The notes beneath the pieces were generated by a model. That model did no database searches and was not told the DNA's origin. It saw only the letters and a list, made by a program, of their open reading frames with translations. A DNA stretch of 48,573 nucleotides, taken from an uncultured bacterium. GTDB taxonomy: Bacteria; Cyanobacteriota; Vampirovibrionia; Gastranaerophilales; Gastranaerophilaceae. A program made the translations under genes and the position numbers. Of the stretch, positions 1 through 7,438 are shown one piece after another (the first letter of the stretch is position 1; every line of letters begins with the position of its first letter). Location of the stretch: NCBI GenBank assembly GCA_902783125.1, contig CACZPS010000131.1, positions 1 through 48,573 of the forward strand. The letters are read 5' to 3'.

Positions 1-10
1 AAAAGAAATT

Positions 11-238
11 ATGAAAAATTTTGTAGTGAATTTTGGTGGAGTTATTGTTGATATAATGGCAATAATTACACTTATTGGTTTAGTTATTTCAACAGTTAAG
101 GTAATGATGTCGCAGGGTATGTGGGCAGGTCTTGGTGTGTTATGGACAGGGCTTGTAAGTTTTATTTTTGTATTTTTCTTAATATACCTTGTAATGTCTA
201 TAAATGATAAATTATCAGATTCACATGACAGATATTAA
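11..238 (+). CDS. Small two-helix membrane protein, unknown function
   Basis: A 75-residue protein with two hydrophobic stretches, about residues 14-32 and 41-65, joined by a short loop. It ends in a charged, polar tail (NDKLSDSHDRY), so a small inner-membrane protein is likely. I do not recognise the family. The purine-rich run just before the ATG is a weak ribosome binding site, and the upstream context lies outside the window. A strong terminator begins 28 bases after the stop codon, which supports this being the last gene of a real transcription unit. The frame could be longer upstream of the window, but the ATG context is acceptable. Confidence 0.6.
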   Translation: MKNFVVNFGGVIVDIMAIITLIGLVISTVKVMMSQGMWAGLGVLWTGLVSFIFVFFLIYLVMSINDKLSDSHDRY

Positions 239-265
239 TTTGTTGTGATTATATTTTTTACTTTG

Positions 266-304
266 AAAAGCAGGTCAGGCAGCGCCTGACCTGCTTTTGT
301 GATT
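266..304 (+). terminator. Strong intrinsic terminator, probably bidirectional
   Basis: A perfect 15-bp stem: bases 266-280 pair with 284-298 around a three-base loop (AGC). The stem has a GC-rich core and ends in a T run. The opposite strand reads the mirrored hairpin with AT-rich flanks, so it may work in both directions. It closes the transcript of the small membrane protein. Confidence 0.9.
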
Positions 305-416
305 TTGGCAGCCGGTTGCTTGTTTGGGTTAATTATTGTTGAACATGAGTTATTACTCAATTTAAAACTGTTTTTATATATTTACCCTTACAAATTGAAT
401 TCAATAAATTTTTAAA

Positions 417-470
417 ATGCTTAATATTTTAAATGCTTGGTTTAGACAACTAATAGAAGTATTAAAATAA
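417..470 (+). CDS. Possible 17-residue amphipathic peptide
   Basis: A short open frame reads MLNILNAWFRQLIEVLK and stops at 468-470, directly on the 5' arm of a terminator. Leu, Ile, Trp and Phe recur every three or four residues, so the peptide would form an amphipathic helix. No ribosome binding site is visible. A weak candidate promoter (TTGAAC at 339-344, TTTAAA at 361-366) lies upstream. The frame may be chance, or it may sit within a short non-coding transcript that ends at the terminator. Low confidence. Confidence 0.2.
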   Translation: MLNILNAWFRQLIEVLK

Positions 471-492
471 GAGGGTTAAGCCCTCTTTTTTT
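469..492 (+). terminator. Intrinsic terminator
   Basis: The stem AAGAGGG (469-475) pairs with CCCTCTT (481-487) around TTAAG, and a seven-T run (486-492) follows. The T run points to plus-strand use, ending a short transcript from the 300-470 region. On the minus strand it could also close the remnant gene ending at 537. Confidence 0.8.
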
Positions 493-536
493 GTAAATAA
501 TTATAAATATCGCATTTGAAAAATTGTGAAAATGGG

Positions 537-773
537 TTAATATATAATGTCCGATAGAATTCTTGTGTAATCATAATATTTCTCGTCAGGGTTATTAACA
601 ATATCATATATTGATAGGTATTCCTTATCTGTTAATGCTTGTTTTACGACTTTATTTTTCCCTGAATGTCCGACTTGCTTATCTGACATCACAATAATAG
701 GAGTTTCAAGATTATATTTATCTTTTCGTACTTGTTTTATTAATGCAGGAGATAACCAAGTTAAAGTTTTAAT
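537..773 (-). pseudogene. Truncated remnant of a phage-type nuclease domain (PBECR-like)
   Basis: The minus strand is open for 78 codons from a stop at 774-776 to the TAA at 537-539, but there is no credible start at its beginning. The first ATG leaves only about 48 residues. The reading begins IKTLTWLSPALIKQVRKD and ends with IYDIVNNPDEKYYDYTRI. The spacing 'xTLxLSpxxIxK...dYxxIxdivxNPdxi' resembles the C-terminal barnase/ColE5-like nuclease domains (PBECR family) attached to phage head or polymorphic toxin proteins. I read it as the 3' end of a lost gene. The family assignment is by pattern only and is uncertain. Confidence 0.4.
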
Positions 774-1176
774 TTATACATTAATTAATCTATTTTTTTA
801 CTTTTGCTTGGCTTGTTTAAGAATAGCACAATGATAAGGTTGATGTATTATTTTATTATTTTTTAGATTGTCATGTTATAAAAAATAAGAATTTGGGTAT
901 ATAGTATCCATTATGAAGAAAATGTTTTTAAGGTTGTTAAAAATTAGGAATAAAAAAATGTTGAAGCCAATGTTATTTTGTGGTGCTCAGGCTGATTTCG
1001 CTGTCGGAGTTTATTCTCGCAGTGAAATAATTAACATTGTAAATACGCTTACTTCTTCGCATAATAATAATATTAAAAAAAACAGAATTGTTTGTTTAGG
1101 AATGTAGTGTAGGGTTTTGTGTTTTAAAATCTTTGTCGGTATATATGAATTATGTTTACAAATAGTAATTTGAGGT
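774..1176. other. AT-rich stretch without a supported gene
   Basis: Between the nuclease-like remnant and lipA both strands show short open frames (913-1107 plus, 1011-1217 minus). The minus frame overlaps the lipA end, and neither has a ribosome binding site, a recognisable domain or normal composition. No clear terminator hairpin is seen after lipA. This looks like decayed sequence and the 3' untranslated region of the lpdA-lipA transcript. Confidence 0.5.
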
Positions 1177-2037
1177 TTAAGTCGTAATAGTTTTTGCGTG
1201 ATAAGAACTTCTGACAAGAGGCCCGATTTGATATTTTTTAAATCCGTATTCTTTAGCTTTTTCCCTCAAAAATTCGTATTCTTCAAGTTTATAATATTTG
1301 CTCACCTCTAAATGTTTGCGTGATGGCTGAATATATTGTCCTACTGTCAGAATATCACACCCGATTTGCCTTAAATCCCCAAAAGTTTCAAGAATTTGTT
1401 CCGTTGTTTCACCAAGCCCTATCATTAAACCGGATTTTGTCGGAATATCACTGTTTTCTTTTATATATTTAAGCACTGATAACGACAAATCATAATCACC
1501 TAATGGTCTTGCATCTTTATATACTGCTCTTACTGTTTCTATATTATGATTAAATACATCGGGTTTTGCATTGATTATGGTTTTCAATGACTCCTCATTA
1601 AATTTGTCACGTTTATTTGAGCGAAAATCCGGAGTCAGGATTTCTATTTTAATATTGGGTGATAATTTTCTTGTTTCTTTGATACATTTTGCAAAATGCT
1701 CGGCTCCGCCATCAACGATATCATCACGAGTGACTGACGTTATTACCGCATAATCTAGACCCAATTCATGTATTGCTTCTGCTATATGTTTTGGTTCATC
1801 TAGATCTAACGGTTCAGGTTTTGCAGTAGAGATATTACAATATTTGCAATTTCGAGTACAAATATTTCCCATAATAAGAAAAGTTGCTGTATTATGCTGA
1901 TAACATTCATTTTTATTAGGACATCTTGCCCCTTCACAGACTGTATTAAGGTGTTTCTCTCTTAAAATATGTCTGACTTTTTTGGTTTTTTCCGTATCAA
2001 TAATCGGTCGTTTTAAATATTCAGGTAATCTTTGCAT
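1177..2037 (-). CDS. lipA: Lipoyl synthase LipA
   Basis: Radical SAM enzyme that inserts two sulfur atoms into octanoyl groups on carrier domains, making lipoyl cofactor in the cytoplasm. The 286-residue length is normal. The auxiliary cluster ligands appear as CEGARCPNKNEC (Cys34, Cys39, Cys45). The radical SAM triad CTRNCKYC gives Cys60, Cys64 and Cys67. The C-terminal RSSYHA signature (about 276-281), whose serine binds the auxiliary cluster, is intact. The start is supported by an AAGGA element upstream of the ATG. It lies 12 bases after lpdA on the same strand, so the two are cotranscribed. That pairs cofactor synthesis with the E3 enzyme that reoxidises lipoamide. LipB or a lipoate ligase is not in the window. 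Confidence 0.97.
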   Translation of the reverse strand: MQRLPEYLKRPIIDTEKTKKVRHILREKHLNTVCEGARCPNKNECYQHNTATFLIMGNICTRNCKYCNISTAKPEPLDLDEPKHIAEAIHELGLDYAVITSVTRDDIVDGGAEHFAKCIKETRKLSPNIKIEILTPDFRSNKRDKFNEESLKTIINAKPDVFNHNIETVRAVYKDARPLGDYDLSLSVLKYIKENSDIPTKSGLMIGLGETTEQILETFGDLRQIGCDILTVGQYIQPSRKHLEVSKYYKLEEYEFLREKAKEYGFKKYQIGPLVRSSYHAKTITT

Positions 2038-2049
2038 AACTTTTCCTTA

Positions 2050-3285
2050 TTACATCAAAACCTCTTGTATCCCCTCTGAATAAGTCGGGTGAGCAAAGCA
2101 GGTCTTTTTAAGCTCAGCAATGGAAATGTTATTATCCATTGCTATTGAGATTTGTTGTATTAAAGCTGAGGCTTCTCTTGAAATAATACTTGCCCCTTTT
2201 ATATAACCGTCTTTTGAGAGTATTTTTATAAACCCGTCAATACTATTATCACAATGAGATTTTCCGAGTGCAGAAATTAACATAAATTGTTTATCATAAT
2301 TCTCATCATCCTCTTTTGATTTGGCTACTTCGCCTATCCACGCAATTTCAGGCTCTCCGTAAATAACTGACGGAATATGTGATTTGTTGAACGGGATATC
2401 AAATACAAGCTCTTTTGCCTGAGATACCGCATAATGAGCGAGCATAATCTCGGCAGAAGCATCGCCAATAACTTCACAGTTTTGGGTATTTTTTGTGTTA
2501 ATCTCTCGACCTACGGCAACAAGAATACACTCCGGTTCAGTTATTTCACCGTTAGAAAGTATGACTTTTGTACCCTCAATCTTATTGACAGAATTTGAAA
2601 GATAAGTTTTTATTTTCTTCATCTTAAATTGTCGTTCAATACGTTTTGACACTTCCCAATCAGCGAGAGGGCAAAGTCTTTGAGCAAGTTCAACTATGCT
2701 GACTTCTACCCCAAAAGATGATAATATCCTTGCCCATTCTATTCCTATTGCACCTGAACCGACTATTAAAATACTTTTAGGAAGTTTATCAAGCTCTAAT
2801 ATATCATCAGATGATAAAATGAATTTATGGTCATATTCCAAACCATTTATCTCTTTAGGTTTTGAGCCTGTTGCGAGTATTATTTTTTCACAATTATATT
2901 CTGCTGAAGCTGTTTTGATAAAATTTTGACCAACTATTTTAGCTTCTTCTTTAATGATATTTATTCCTTTTCCCGAAAGTGTTAATTCAAGTGCTTTTCT
3001 AAGTTTCAGTACAACATTATTCTTGTATTCCTTTGTTTTTTCAAAATCAAGGCTTAGGTTTTCAAAATTAATCCCCATAGCATTTACCCCTGTCCCTTTT
3101 AGCTCTGAATATAAATCGGCTATGTGTAAAAACGCTTTTGTTGGGATACATCCTCTATTCAGGCATGTTCCGCCAAGTTCATCTTTTTCAAATAAAACAA
3201 CAGATTTACCCTGTTTTGTATAATACAATGCAGAAGTGTAACCAGCTGGGCCTCCGCCTATAATTCCGATATCAAAATTTTTCAT
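2050..3285 (-). CDS. lpdA: Dihydrolipoamide dehydrogenase (E3), shortened form
   Basis: FAD-dependent flavoenzyme that reoxidises dihydrolipoamide in 2-oxoacid dehydrogenase or glycine cleavage complexes. Numbered from the TTG at 3288, visible motifs are the FAD-binding GGGPAG (about 11-16), the redox disulfide GGTCLNRGC (Cys42, Cys47), the NAD-binding GSGAIG (about 177-182) and the catalytic HPTYSE near the C-terminus (His400, Glu405). I start at the ATG at 3285 because a GGGGA site lies five bases upstream. The TTG just before it would add one residue. At about 411 residues it is shorter than the usual 450-475. Most of the loss lies between AVGR (about 258-261) and IGD (274-276), where family members normally have some 40 residues. 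It may be a divergent E3 or a related disulfide reductase. First gene of the operon with lipA. Confidence 0.9.
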   Translation of the reverse strand: MKNFDIGIIGGGPAGYTSALYYTKQGKSVVLFEKDELGGTCLNRGCIPTKAFLHIADLYSELKGTGVNAMGINFENLSLDFEKTKEYKNNVVLKLRKALELTLSGKGINIIKEEAKIVGQNFIKTASAEYNCEKIILATGSKPKEINGLEYDHKFILSSDDILELDKLPKSILIVGSGAIGIEWARILSSFGVEVSIVELAQRLCPLADWEVSKRIERQFKMKKIKTYLSNSVNKIEGTKVILSNGEITEPECILVAVGREINTKNTQNCEVIGDASAEIMLAHYAVSQAKELVFDIPFNKSHIPSVIYGEPEIAWIGEVAKSKEDDENYDKQFMLISALGKSHCDNSIDGFIKILSKDGYIKGASIISREASALIQQISIAMDNNISIAELKKTCFAHPTYSEGIQEVLM

Positions 3286-3304
3286 CAAACTCCCCTTTTT
3301 GATA

Positions 3305-3313
3305 ATTATATCA
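3305..3313 (-). promoter_or_regulatory. Extended -10 promoter for lpdA-lipA
   Basis: Read on the minus strand this is TGATATAAT, a TGn-TATAAT extended -10 element, about 20 bases upstream of the lpdA ATG. No good -35 is present, which is normal for extended -10 promoters. It shares a 60-base gap with the plus-strand promoter of the small secreted protein. Confidence 0.6.
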
Positions 3314-3332
3314 GAAATTAAACAAAATTTTT

Positions 3333-3341
3333 TGTTATAAT
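3333..3341 (+). promoter_or_regulatory. Extended -10 promoter, probable leaderless start
   Basis: TGTTATAAT is a TGn-TATAAT element ending at 3341. A start seven bases downstream would fall at 3348-3349, exactly on the ATG of the next gene. No ribosome binding site can fit between, so the mRNA is predicted to be leaderless. Confidence 0.55.
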
Positions 3342-3348
3342 AAGTTCT

Positions 3349-3600
3349 ATGAAAAAGATGCTTATTTTAACTTTTCTAATATGTTCTATCTCTTGTGCTT
3401 ATTCACAAGAAAACCCGATGCAGAAACAAGAAGAAATTCGTCTTGATACCGGAGTAAATAATAAAGAATATAAACTGACAAAACCAAATCCTTATAACAA
3501 AAATGATTTATATAATAATGATGATGATAGTGATACTCCGCTTGAGTTTTTGTCATCTCCTCTGCAACTTTTAAAACAATACCAAAATGGGAATTATTAA
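3349..3600 (+). CDS. Small secreted protein, unknown family
   Basis: An 83-residue protein with a basic start (MKKM), a hydrophobic core and a probable signal peptidase site after CAYS (about residue 19). That gives a mature acidic, Asn/Asp-rich chain of about 64 residues with NDLYNNDDDSD in the middle. The motif ICSISC is a poor lipobox, so soluble export is more likely than lipidation. There is no ribosome binding site, and a -10 element sits seven bases before the ATG, so translation from a leaderless mRNA is suggested. It is transcribed divergently from lpdA-lipA. Function unknown. Confidence 0.6.
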   Translation: MKKMLILTFLICSISCAYSQENPMQKQEEIRLDTGVNNKEYKLTKPNPYNKNDLYNNDDDSDTPLEFLSSPLQLLKQYQNGNY

Positions 3601-3666
3601 AATTATTTTCTAACTACTGTTTTTTATAAATTACCGTAGTTTTATACAATTCCTCTCTATTGCTGA

Positions 3667-3695
3667 TTTTCAAACTGTGATAAATATGATATAAT
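3667..3695 (+). promoter_or_regulatory. Sigma-70-type promoter of the helicase gene
   Basis: TTTTCA (3667-3672) and TATAAT (3690-3695) are separated by 17 bases. A start near 3702 would give a leader of about 30 bases containing AAGAGGT (3718-3724) as ribosome binding site, nine bases before the ATG. Confidence 0.65.
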
Positions 3696-3733
3696 TTTTC
3701 CTACAGATAATAATTTTAAGAGGTACTTAATTT

Positions 3734-6700
3734 ATGTTACAAGAGGCAACACGTGCGATAAATTCAGCATTCAATAACAGTTTTGTAAAAAAACTTTCGT
3801 TATACCTACATGATTGTGTTCGGGAAGAAGTTAAAAGCTCGACTTTTAGAAATTTAAAGTCAGACCGAGATAATAAATGGATTTTTCTCAAAGAAGATGA
3901 TAAACTGTTCACCTCGGATATTGAGTATCTCAAACTTGACGGCAGTGATAGTAAAATCACTGAAATGATGATTCAAAGTGAACTTAACCAAAAAGAAAAA
4001 TATCTTATTTACGGATATATGTTCCTTGTCGGAGGAAATCCGAAAAGCAGAAAGAAAAACGAGTTTTTGACTCCTTTGTTATACATGCCGTGCCGGTTAG
4101 AACGTAACGGAGTAAATATTAACTGTATGCTGACTGATGAATTTTTATCACTTAACACAGGAGCATTGACCTCTTTAATGCAAAAAAACGGTGATGAAGA
4201 AGAGATGGAACAGTTATTAGAAGGTTTACTTAATGTTGTTCCTACTCTGCCTATCACTCAGGAAAAAATGGATATTTTCATAACAACACTTCGTTCGGTT
4301 ATCCCTGATATTGAAATAGCACTTGACCACACAGATGATATTGATGAAGATAATATATCAAAAGACACTTCATCAAAATCTGATAATAGTTCTGATGATG
4401 ACGAAGATAATTCTACTAATGACGAAGATTCAACCCCAACAAAATCATCTTCCAAAATAGAAAAAATAAGATTAACAAGCCAATGTGCAATAATCCTTAC
4501 AAAGCGTCCTTCCGTTACAGCCGGTGTTTTGCATGAGCTAATGCAGATTTCCGAAAAACCGAGCGGAGTATATAGAGAAACTGTTTTGAACGTAATAAAC
4601 GAAGAATATACACAGGCAAAATCAGTTGCAATTCCGCCTAAAAATACAGAGAACTTTAACCCGATAACTCCGCTTGCACTGAGTGATTCACAAGCAAGTG
4701 TTATTGAAAATATTGATACAAGCAGATTGGTATCAGTTTACGGGCCTCCGGGGACAGGTAAATCTCAAACCATCGTTAACCTTGTTGCCCATTTGATAGC
4801 TAACGGCAAAACCGTTCTCGTTGCATCTCGTATGGATAAAGCGGTTGATGTAGTTGCCGATAGGCTTAATGGACTTGGGGCGCCTTATTTAGCTTTAAGG
4901 GCGGGTCGTTTGAATTATCAAAAACAACTGAGTTTTCAATTGCAAGACCTTTTATCCAACAAAGTTGATTTAGATGAAGACGTTGATAATAATGTGCTTG
5001 TTGATGTTTCTGATATAGAGGATTTGCTGGATTCAATAAGAGATTTGGAAAAGAAAGCTGAAAATATTATCAAACTGGAAAAAGAATGGACAGAAATCGG
5101 TCAGGAAGTTGCTGAAAAGAAAAAAGTTTCAGGTGCACCTATTTATATAAGAGGGAAATTCAAAAGAGCTGAATTGAATAAGATAAAAGAATTATCTCAG
5201 GAGTTAGAAAAAAATCTAGAAAAATCAGGATTTTTTGCATCAATAAATAACTATACTTCCATAAATCAGCTTAAAAAATTGCTAAAACTTGATGATTTTG
5301 AACTTAATCAGGGAAATCTTTTGAAGTTAAACGAAGAATTGGAACTGGCTGATATTATCTGTAAGGCTAAAGATATTGAAGAAGATATTCAAGCTATGGG
5401 TAATATTCACGTTATAACTGAGAAAATAAGAACATTGAAGAAGAAACAAAAGAAACTTGTTACAGATATTCTTATTAATAAACGCAGAGAAGCATTGAAA
5501 GGTTTGATGCGTGATCAGGTAAAACGTCAAAGATTGTTTGTTCATTCAAAATCCTTGGTAGAACGTAAAAAATCACTTCAAAACAGACTTCTTGAAGCAG
5601 AAGATTTTAAACCGTTATTGGAAGCCTTCCCTTGCTGGTGCGTAACAACTTATGCTGCATCAGGTTCATTGCCGATGAAACCGGGGTTATTTGATGTCGC
5701 AATTATTGATGAAGCATCTCAATGCGATATTGCAAGTTGTTTCCCTATTCTTTACAGGGCAAAGCGTGCGGTTATTGTGGGTGATGATAAACAGCTTCCG
5801 CATTTATCGTTCCTTGAAAATGCCAAAGAACAGTCATTTATGAGTAAATATGAAATAGCTGACAGATATCAGCTTATGTGGAGATTCAGAACAAACTCAA
5901 TGTTTGATATCGCAAACTATTACTCTATGCGACCTGTTTTGTTAGATGAACATTTCAGAAGTCTGCCTCCTATTATTAATTTCTCTAATAAGGAATTTTA
6001 TTCGGATAGGATTCGTGTGATGCGTCAAAATAATCCATCTGAAAAAGTGTTAGAAATTGTGCAGGTTCCTGACGGGAAAGTTGATTTTGATGCTACAAGA
6101 AACTTGCCTGAAATAGAAGCACTTGTTAAACGTGTACATGAAATTATTGTGGATGATGAAAGAGAAAATCCTGATAATCCTATATCTATCGGTATAATTT
6201 CACCGTTCAGAGCGCAGGTTGAACAGTTAGAGATATCTTTAAAGAAGGTTATTTCCGACTATATGATAGAGAAACATCAAATTATTGTGGGTACTGCGCA
6301 TTCGTTTCAAGGTGATGAGAGAGATGTTATTCTTATTTCATGGGCATTTGCGAATAATAGCTTCCCGCAAAGTTTGACCTTCTTGCAGAAACCAAATTTG
6401 TTTAATGTCGCAATCACTCGTGCTAAAAATAAGATGATTAACTTCGTTTCAAAAGACTTTACAGAACTCCCTGACGGATTGTTTAGAAGTTATTTATCTT
6501 ATATAAAAGAATACGAAGAAAAATATCAAAAGATTGTCAATAAAGAACTCGATGAAAATCGATATAAAAATTCATTTGAACGAGATGTCGCAAATACTCT
6601 AAGAGAAATTGGATATGATGTTCAAGCTGGTGTTGATTTAGGCGGGGTAAACGCTGACCTTGTTGTTAATAACAAGTTTGTTATTGAATGTGACGGAGTT

Positions 6701-6844
6701 GGTGATAATGTTAAATCCAATATGAAAAATATGCGCAAACAAGCAGTAATTGAACGATGCGGGTTTAAGGTATGCAGATTCTCATATCGAGAATGGCTAA
6801 CCTCGGCTGAAGCATGTATTAATCGCATGACAAATTATCTCTAG
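3734..6844 (+). CDS. UPF1-like superfamily 1 helicase with C-terminal restriction-endonuclease-like domain
   Basis: A 1036-residue nucleic-acid motor. After an unrecognised N-terminal part there is an acidic Asp/Ser linker (about 198-242). The helicase core has Walker A GPPGTGKS (337-344), Walker B DEAS (659-662), GDDKQLPHLSF, EHFRS (about 739-743), GTAHSFQGDERD and NVAITRAKN (Arg896). A charged, probably coiled-coil insert (about 420-620) separates Walker A from Walker B, as in UPF1-like helicases. The last 90 residues read as a PD-(D/E)XK-like fold of the MTES_1575/Vsr-like type, with Glu949, Asp975 and the ECDG at 985-988. The His that usually follows ECDGxxY is missing. The fusion suggests DNA or RNA processing, repair or phage defence. 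The gene stands alone with its own promoter and a good ribosome binding site. Specific biological role unknown. Confidence 0.9.
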   Translation: MLQEATRAINSAFNNSFVKKLSLYLHDCVREEVKSSTFRNLKSDRDNKWIFLKEDDKLFTSDIEYLKLDGSDSKITEMMIQSELNQKEKYLIYGYMFLVGGNPKSRKKNEFLTPLLYMPCRLERNGVNINCMLTDEFLSLNTGALTSLMQKNGDEEEMEQLLEGLLNVVPTLPITQEKMDIFITTLRSVIPDIEIALDHTDDIDEDNISKDTSSKSDNSSDDDEDNSTNDEDSTPTKSSSKIEKIRLTSQCAIILTKRPSVTAGVLHELMQISEKPSGVYRETVLNVINEEYTQAKSVAIPPKNTENFNPITPLALSDSQASVIENIDTSRLVSVYGPPGTGKSQTIVNLVAHLIANGKTVLVASRMDKAVDVVADRLNGLGAPYLALRAGRLNYQKQLSFQLQDLLSNKVDLDEDVDNNVLVDVSDIEDLLDSIRDLEKKAENIIKLEKEWTEIGQEVAEKKKVSGAPIYIRGKFKRAELNKIKELSQELEKNLEKSGFFASINNYTSINQLKKLLKLDDFELNQGNLLKLNEELELADIICKAKDIEEDIQAMGNIHVITEKIRTLKKKQKKLVTDILINKRREALKGLMRDQVKRQRLFVHSKSLVERKKSLQNRLLEAEDFKPLLEAFPCWCVTTYAASGSLPMKPGLFDVAIIDEASQCDIASCFPILYRAKRAVIVGDDKQLPHLSFLENAKEQSFMSKYEIADRYQLMWRFRTNSMFDIANYYSMRPVLLDEHFRSLPPIINFSNKEFYSDRIRVMRQNNPSEKVLEIVQVPDGKVDFDATRNLPEIEALVKRVHEIIVDDERENPDNPISIGIISPFRAQVEQLEISLKKVISDYMIEKHQIIVGTAHSFQGDERDVILISWAFANNSFPQSLTFLQKPNLFNVAITRAKNKMINFVSKDFTELPDGLFRSYLSYIKEYEEKYQKIVNKELDENRYKNSFERDVANTLREIGYDVQAGVDLGGVNADLVVNNKFVIECDGVGDNVKSNMKNMRKQAVIERCGFKVCRFSYREWLTSAEACINRMTNYL

Positions 6845-6866
6845 GGGTAAATAGATATATTATCAA

Positions 6867-6943
6867 TCTCTCCTTTAGGAGAGAGAAATTTCAACATTTG
6901 AGTAAGACTCAAATGTTAGTTGTAGCGTGCATCTCAATGCACG
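6867..6943. repeat. Three consecutive perfect hairpins
   Basis: Stem 1 is TCTCTCCT (6867-6874) with AGGAGAGA (6877-6884). Stem 2 is AACATTTGAGT (6893-6903) with ACTCAAATGTT (6907-6917), loop AAG. Stem 3 is CGTGCAT (6926-6932) with ATGCACG (6937-6943), loop CTCA. All three are perfect and only 8 bases apart, which suggests a structured RNA or a clustered repetitive element. Confidence 0.75.
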
Positions 6944-6988
6944 AATTTAAATAAGCAGGGTGAGTTGTTTGATGTACCAAGTTTTCTA

Positions 6989-7119
6989 AGTGACAGGAGA
7001 GGGTATGAACTTCATGAAAAATCTATCTCTCTTTTTAAGGAGAGAAAAGAATTTCAAGATTTTTTTTAAAAAATCTTAGAAATTCAAGAGATGTTGTAAA
7101 AGGAACCTCTCCTGTTACT
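6989..7119. repeat. 131-base nested palindromic (MITE-like) element
   Basis: Terminal arms of 14 bases pair end to end: AGTGACAGGAGAGG (6989-7002) with CCTCTCCTGTTACT (7106-7119), with one G-T wobble. Inside lie a hairpin with TCTCTC/GAGAGA arms (7026-7045) and a long hairpin. In the long one GAATTTC (7049-7055) and AAGATTTTTT (7056-7065) pair with AAAAAATCTT (7068-7077) and GAAATTC (7079-7085) around one bulged base. No obvious target duplication flanks it. The form fits a small non-autonomous mobile element or a structured RNA. Confidence 0.6.
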
Positions 7120-7263
7120 GCGTGGCATCTTCTATTTTTTTTAGAGGTAGACACCTTCTGGATTCGTCACATGACAGTGCGAGATTATTTTGTTAATATA
7201 AATGAAAACTCAATCTATAGTGTCACTTTAGTATTTTTGTGTTTGTCCTGACTTAAATTCACA

Positions 7264-7350
7264 TGTCAACCCTGAACTCGTTTCATGGTCTTATTAAAAA
7301 CTACTAAAAACATAATCTTTAAGAGATTCCAAAACAAGTTCGTAATGACC
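7264..7350. repeat. REP-like imperfect palindrome
   Basis: The left arm (from 7264, containing CCTGAACTCGTTTCA) and the right arm (7321-7350, containing AACAAGTTCGTAATGAC) are imperfect inverted copies of one another. The wording 'GTCA...GAACTTGTTT' resembles the common bacterial intergenic family built on TGTCATCCTGAACTTGTTTC, so dispersed copies elsewhere in the genome are likely. Confidence 0.5.
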
Positions 7351-7438
7351 TTCTTATTATCATGGATAGTAGTGAGATTCTTCATAAAGTAATTGTGGTG
7401 AAAAAATTGCCTCTTTTCTATAGTCTTTTGCCCCCGAA

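Larger units (their letters stand above)
6845..7438. other. Gene-free gap dense in hairpins and REP-like palindromes
   Basis: No coding frame is supported. The stretch holds three back-to-back perfect hairpins (6867-6943), a 131-base nested palindromic element (6989-7119) and a REP-like inverted repeat (7264-7350). The first hairpin may act as a weak terminator for the helicase gene, although it lacks a good T run. Confidence 0.7.

Noticed and set aside
913-1217. Two short overlapping frames on opposite strands (913-1107 plus, 1011-1217 minus)
   Set aside because: Neither has a ribosome binding site, a domain or sensible composition, and the minus one runs into the end of lipA.
6989-7119. 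Insertion sequence
   Set aside because: There are paired ends but no transposase frame inside and no visible target duplication, so only a MITE-like or structured-RNA label is justified.
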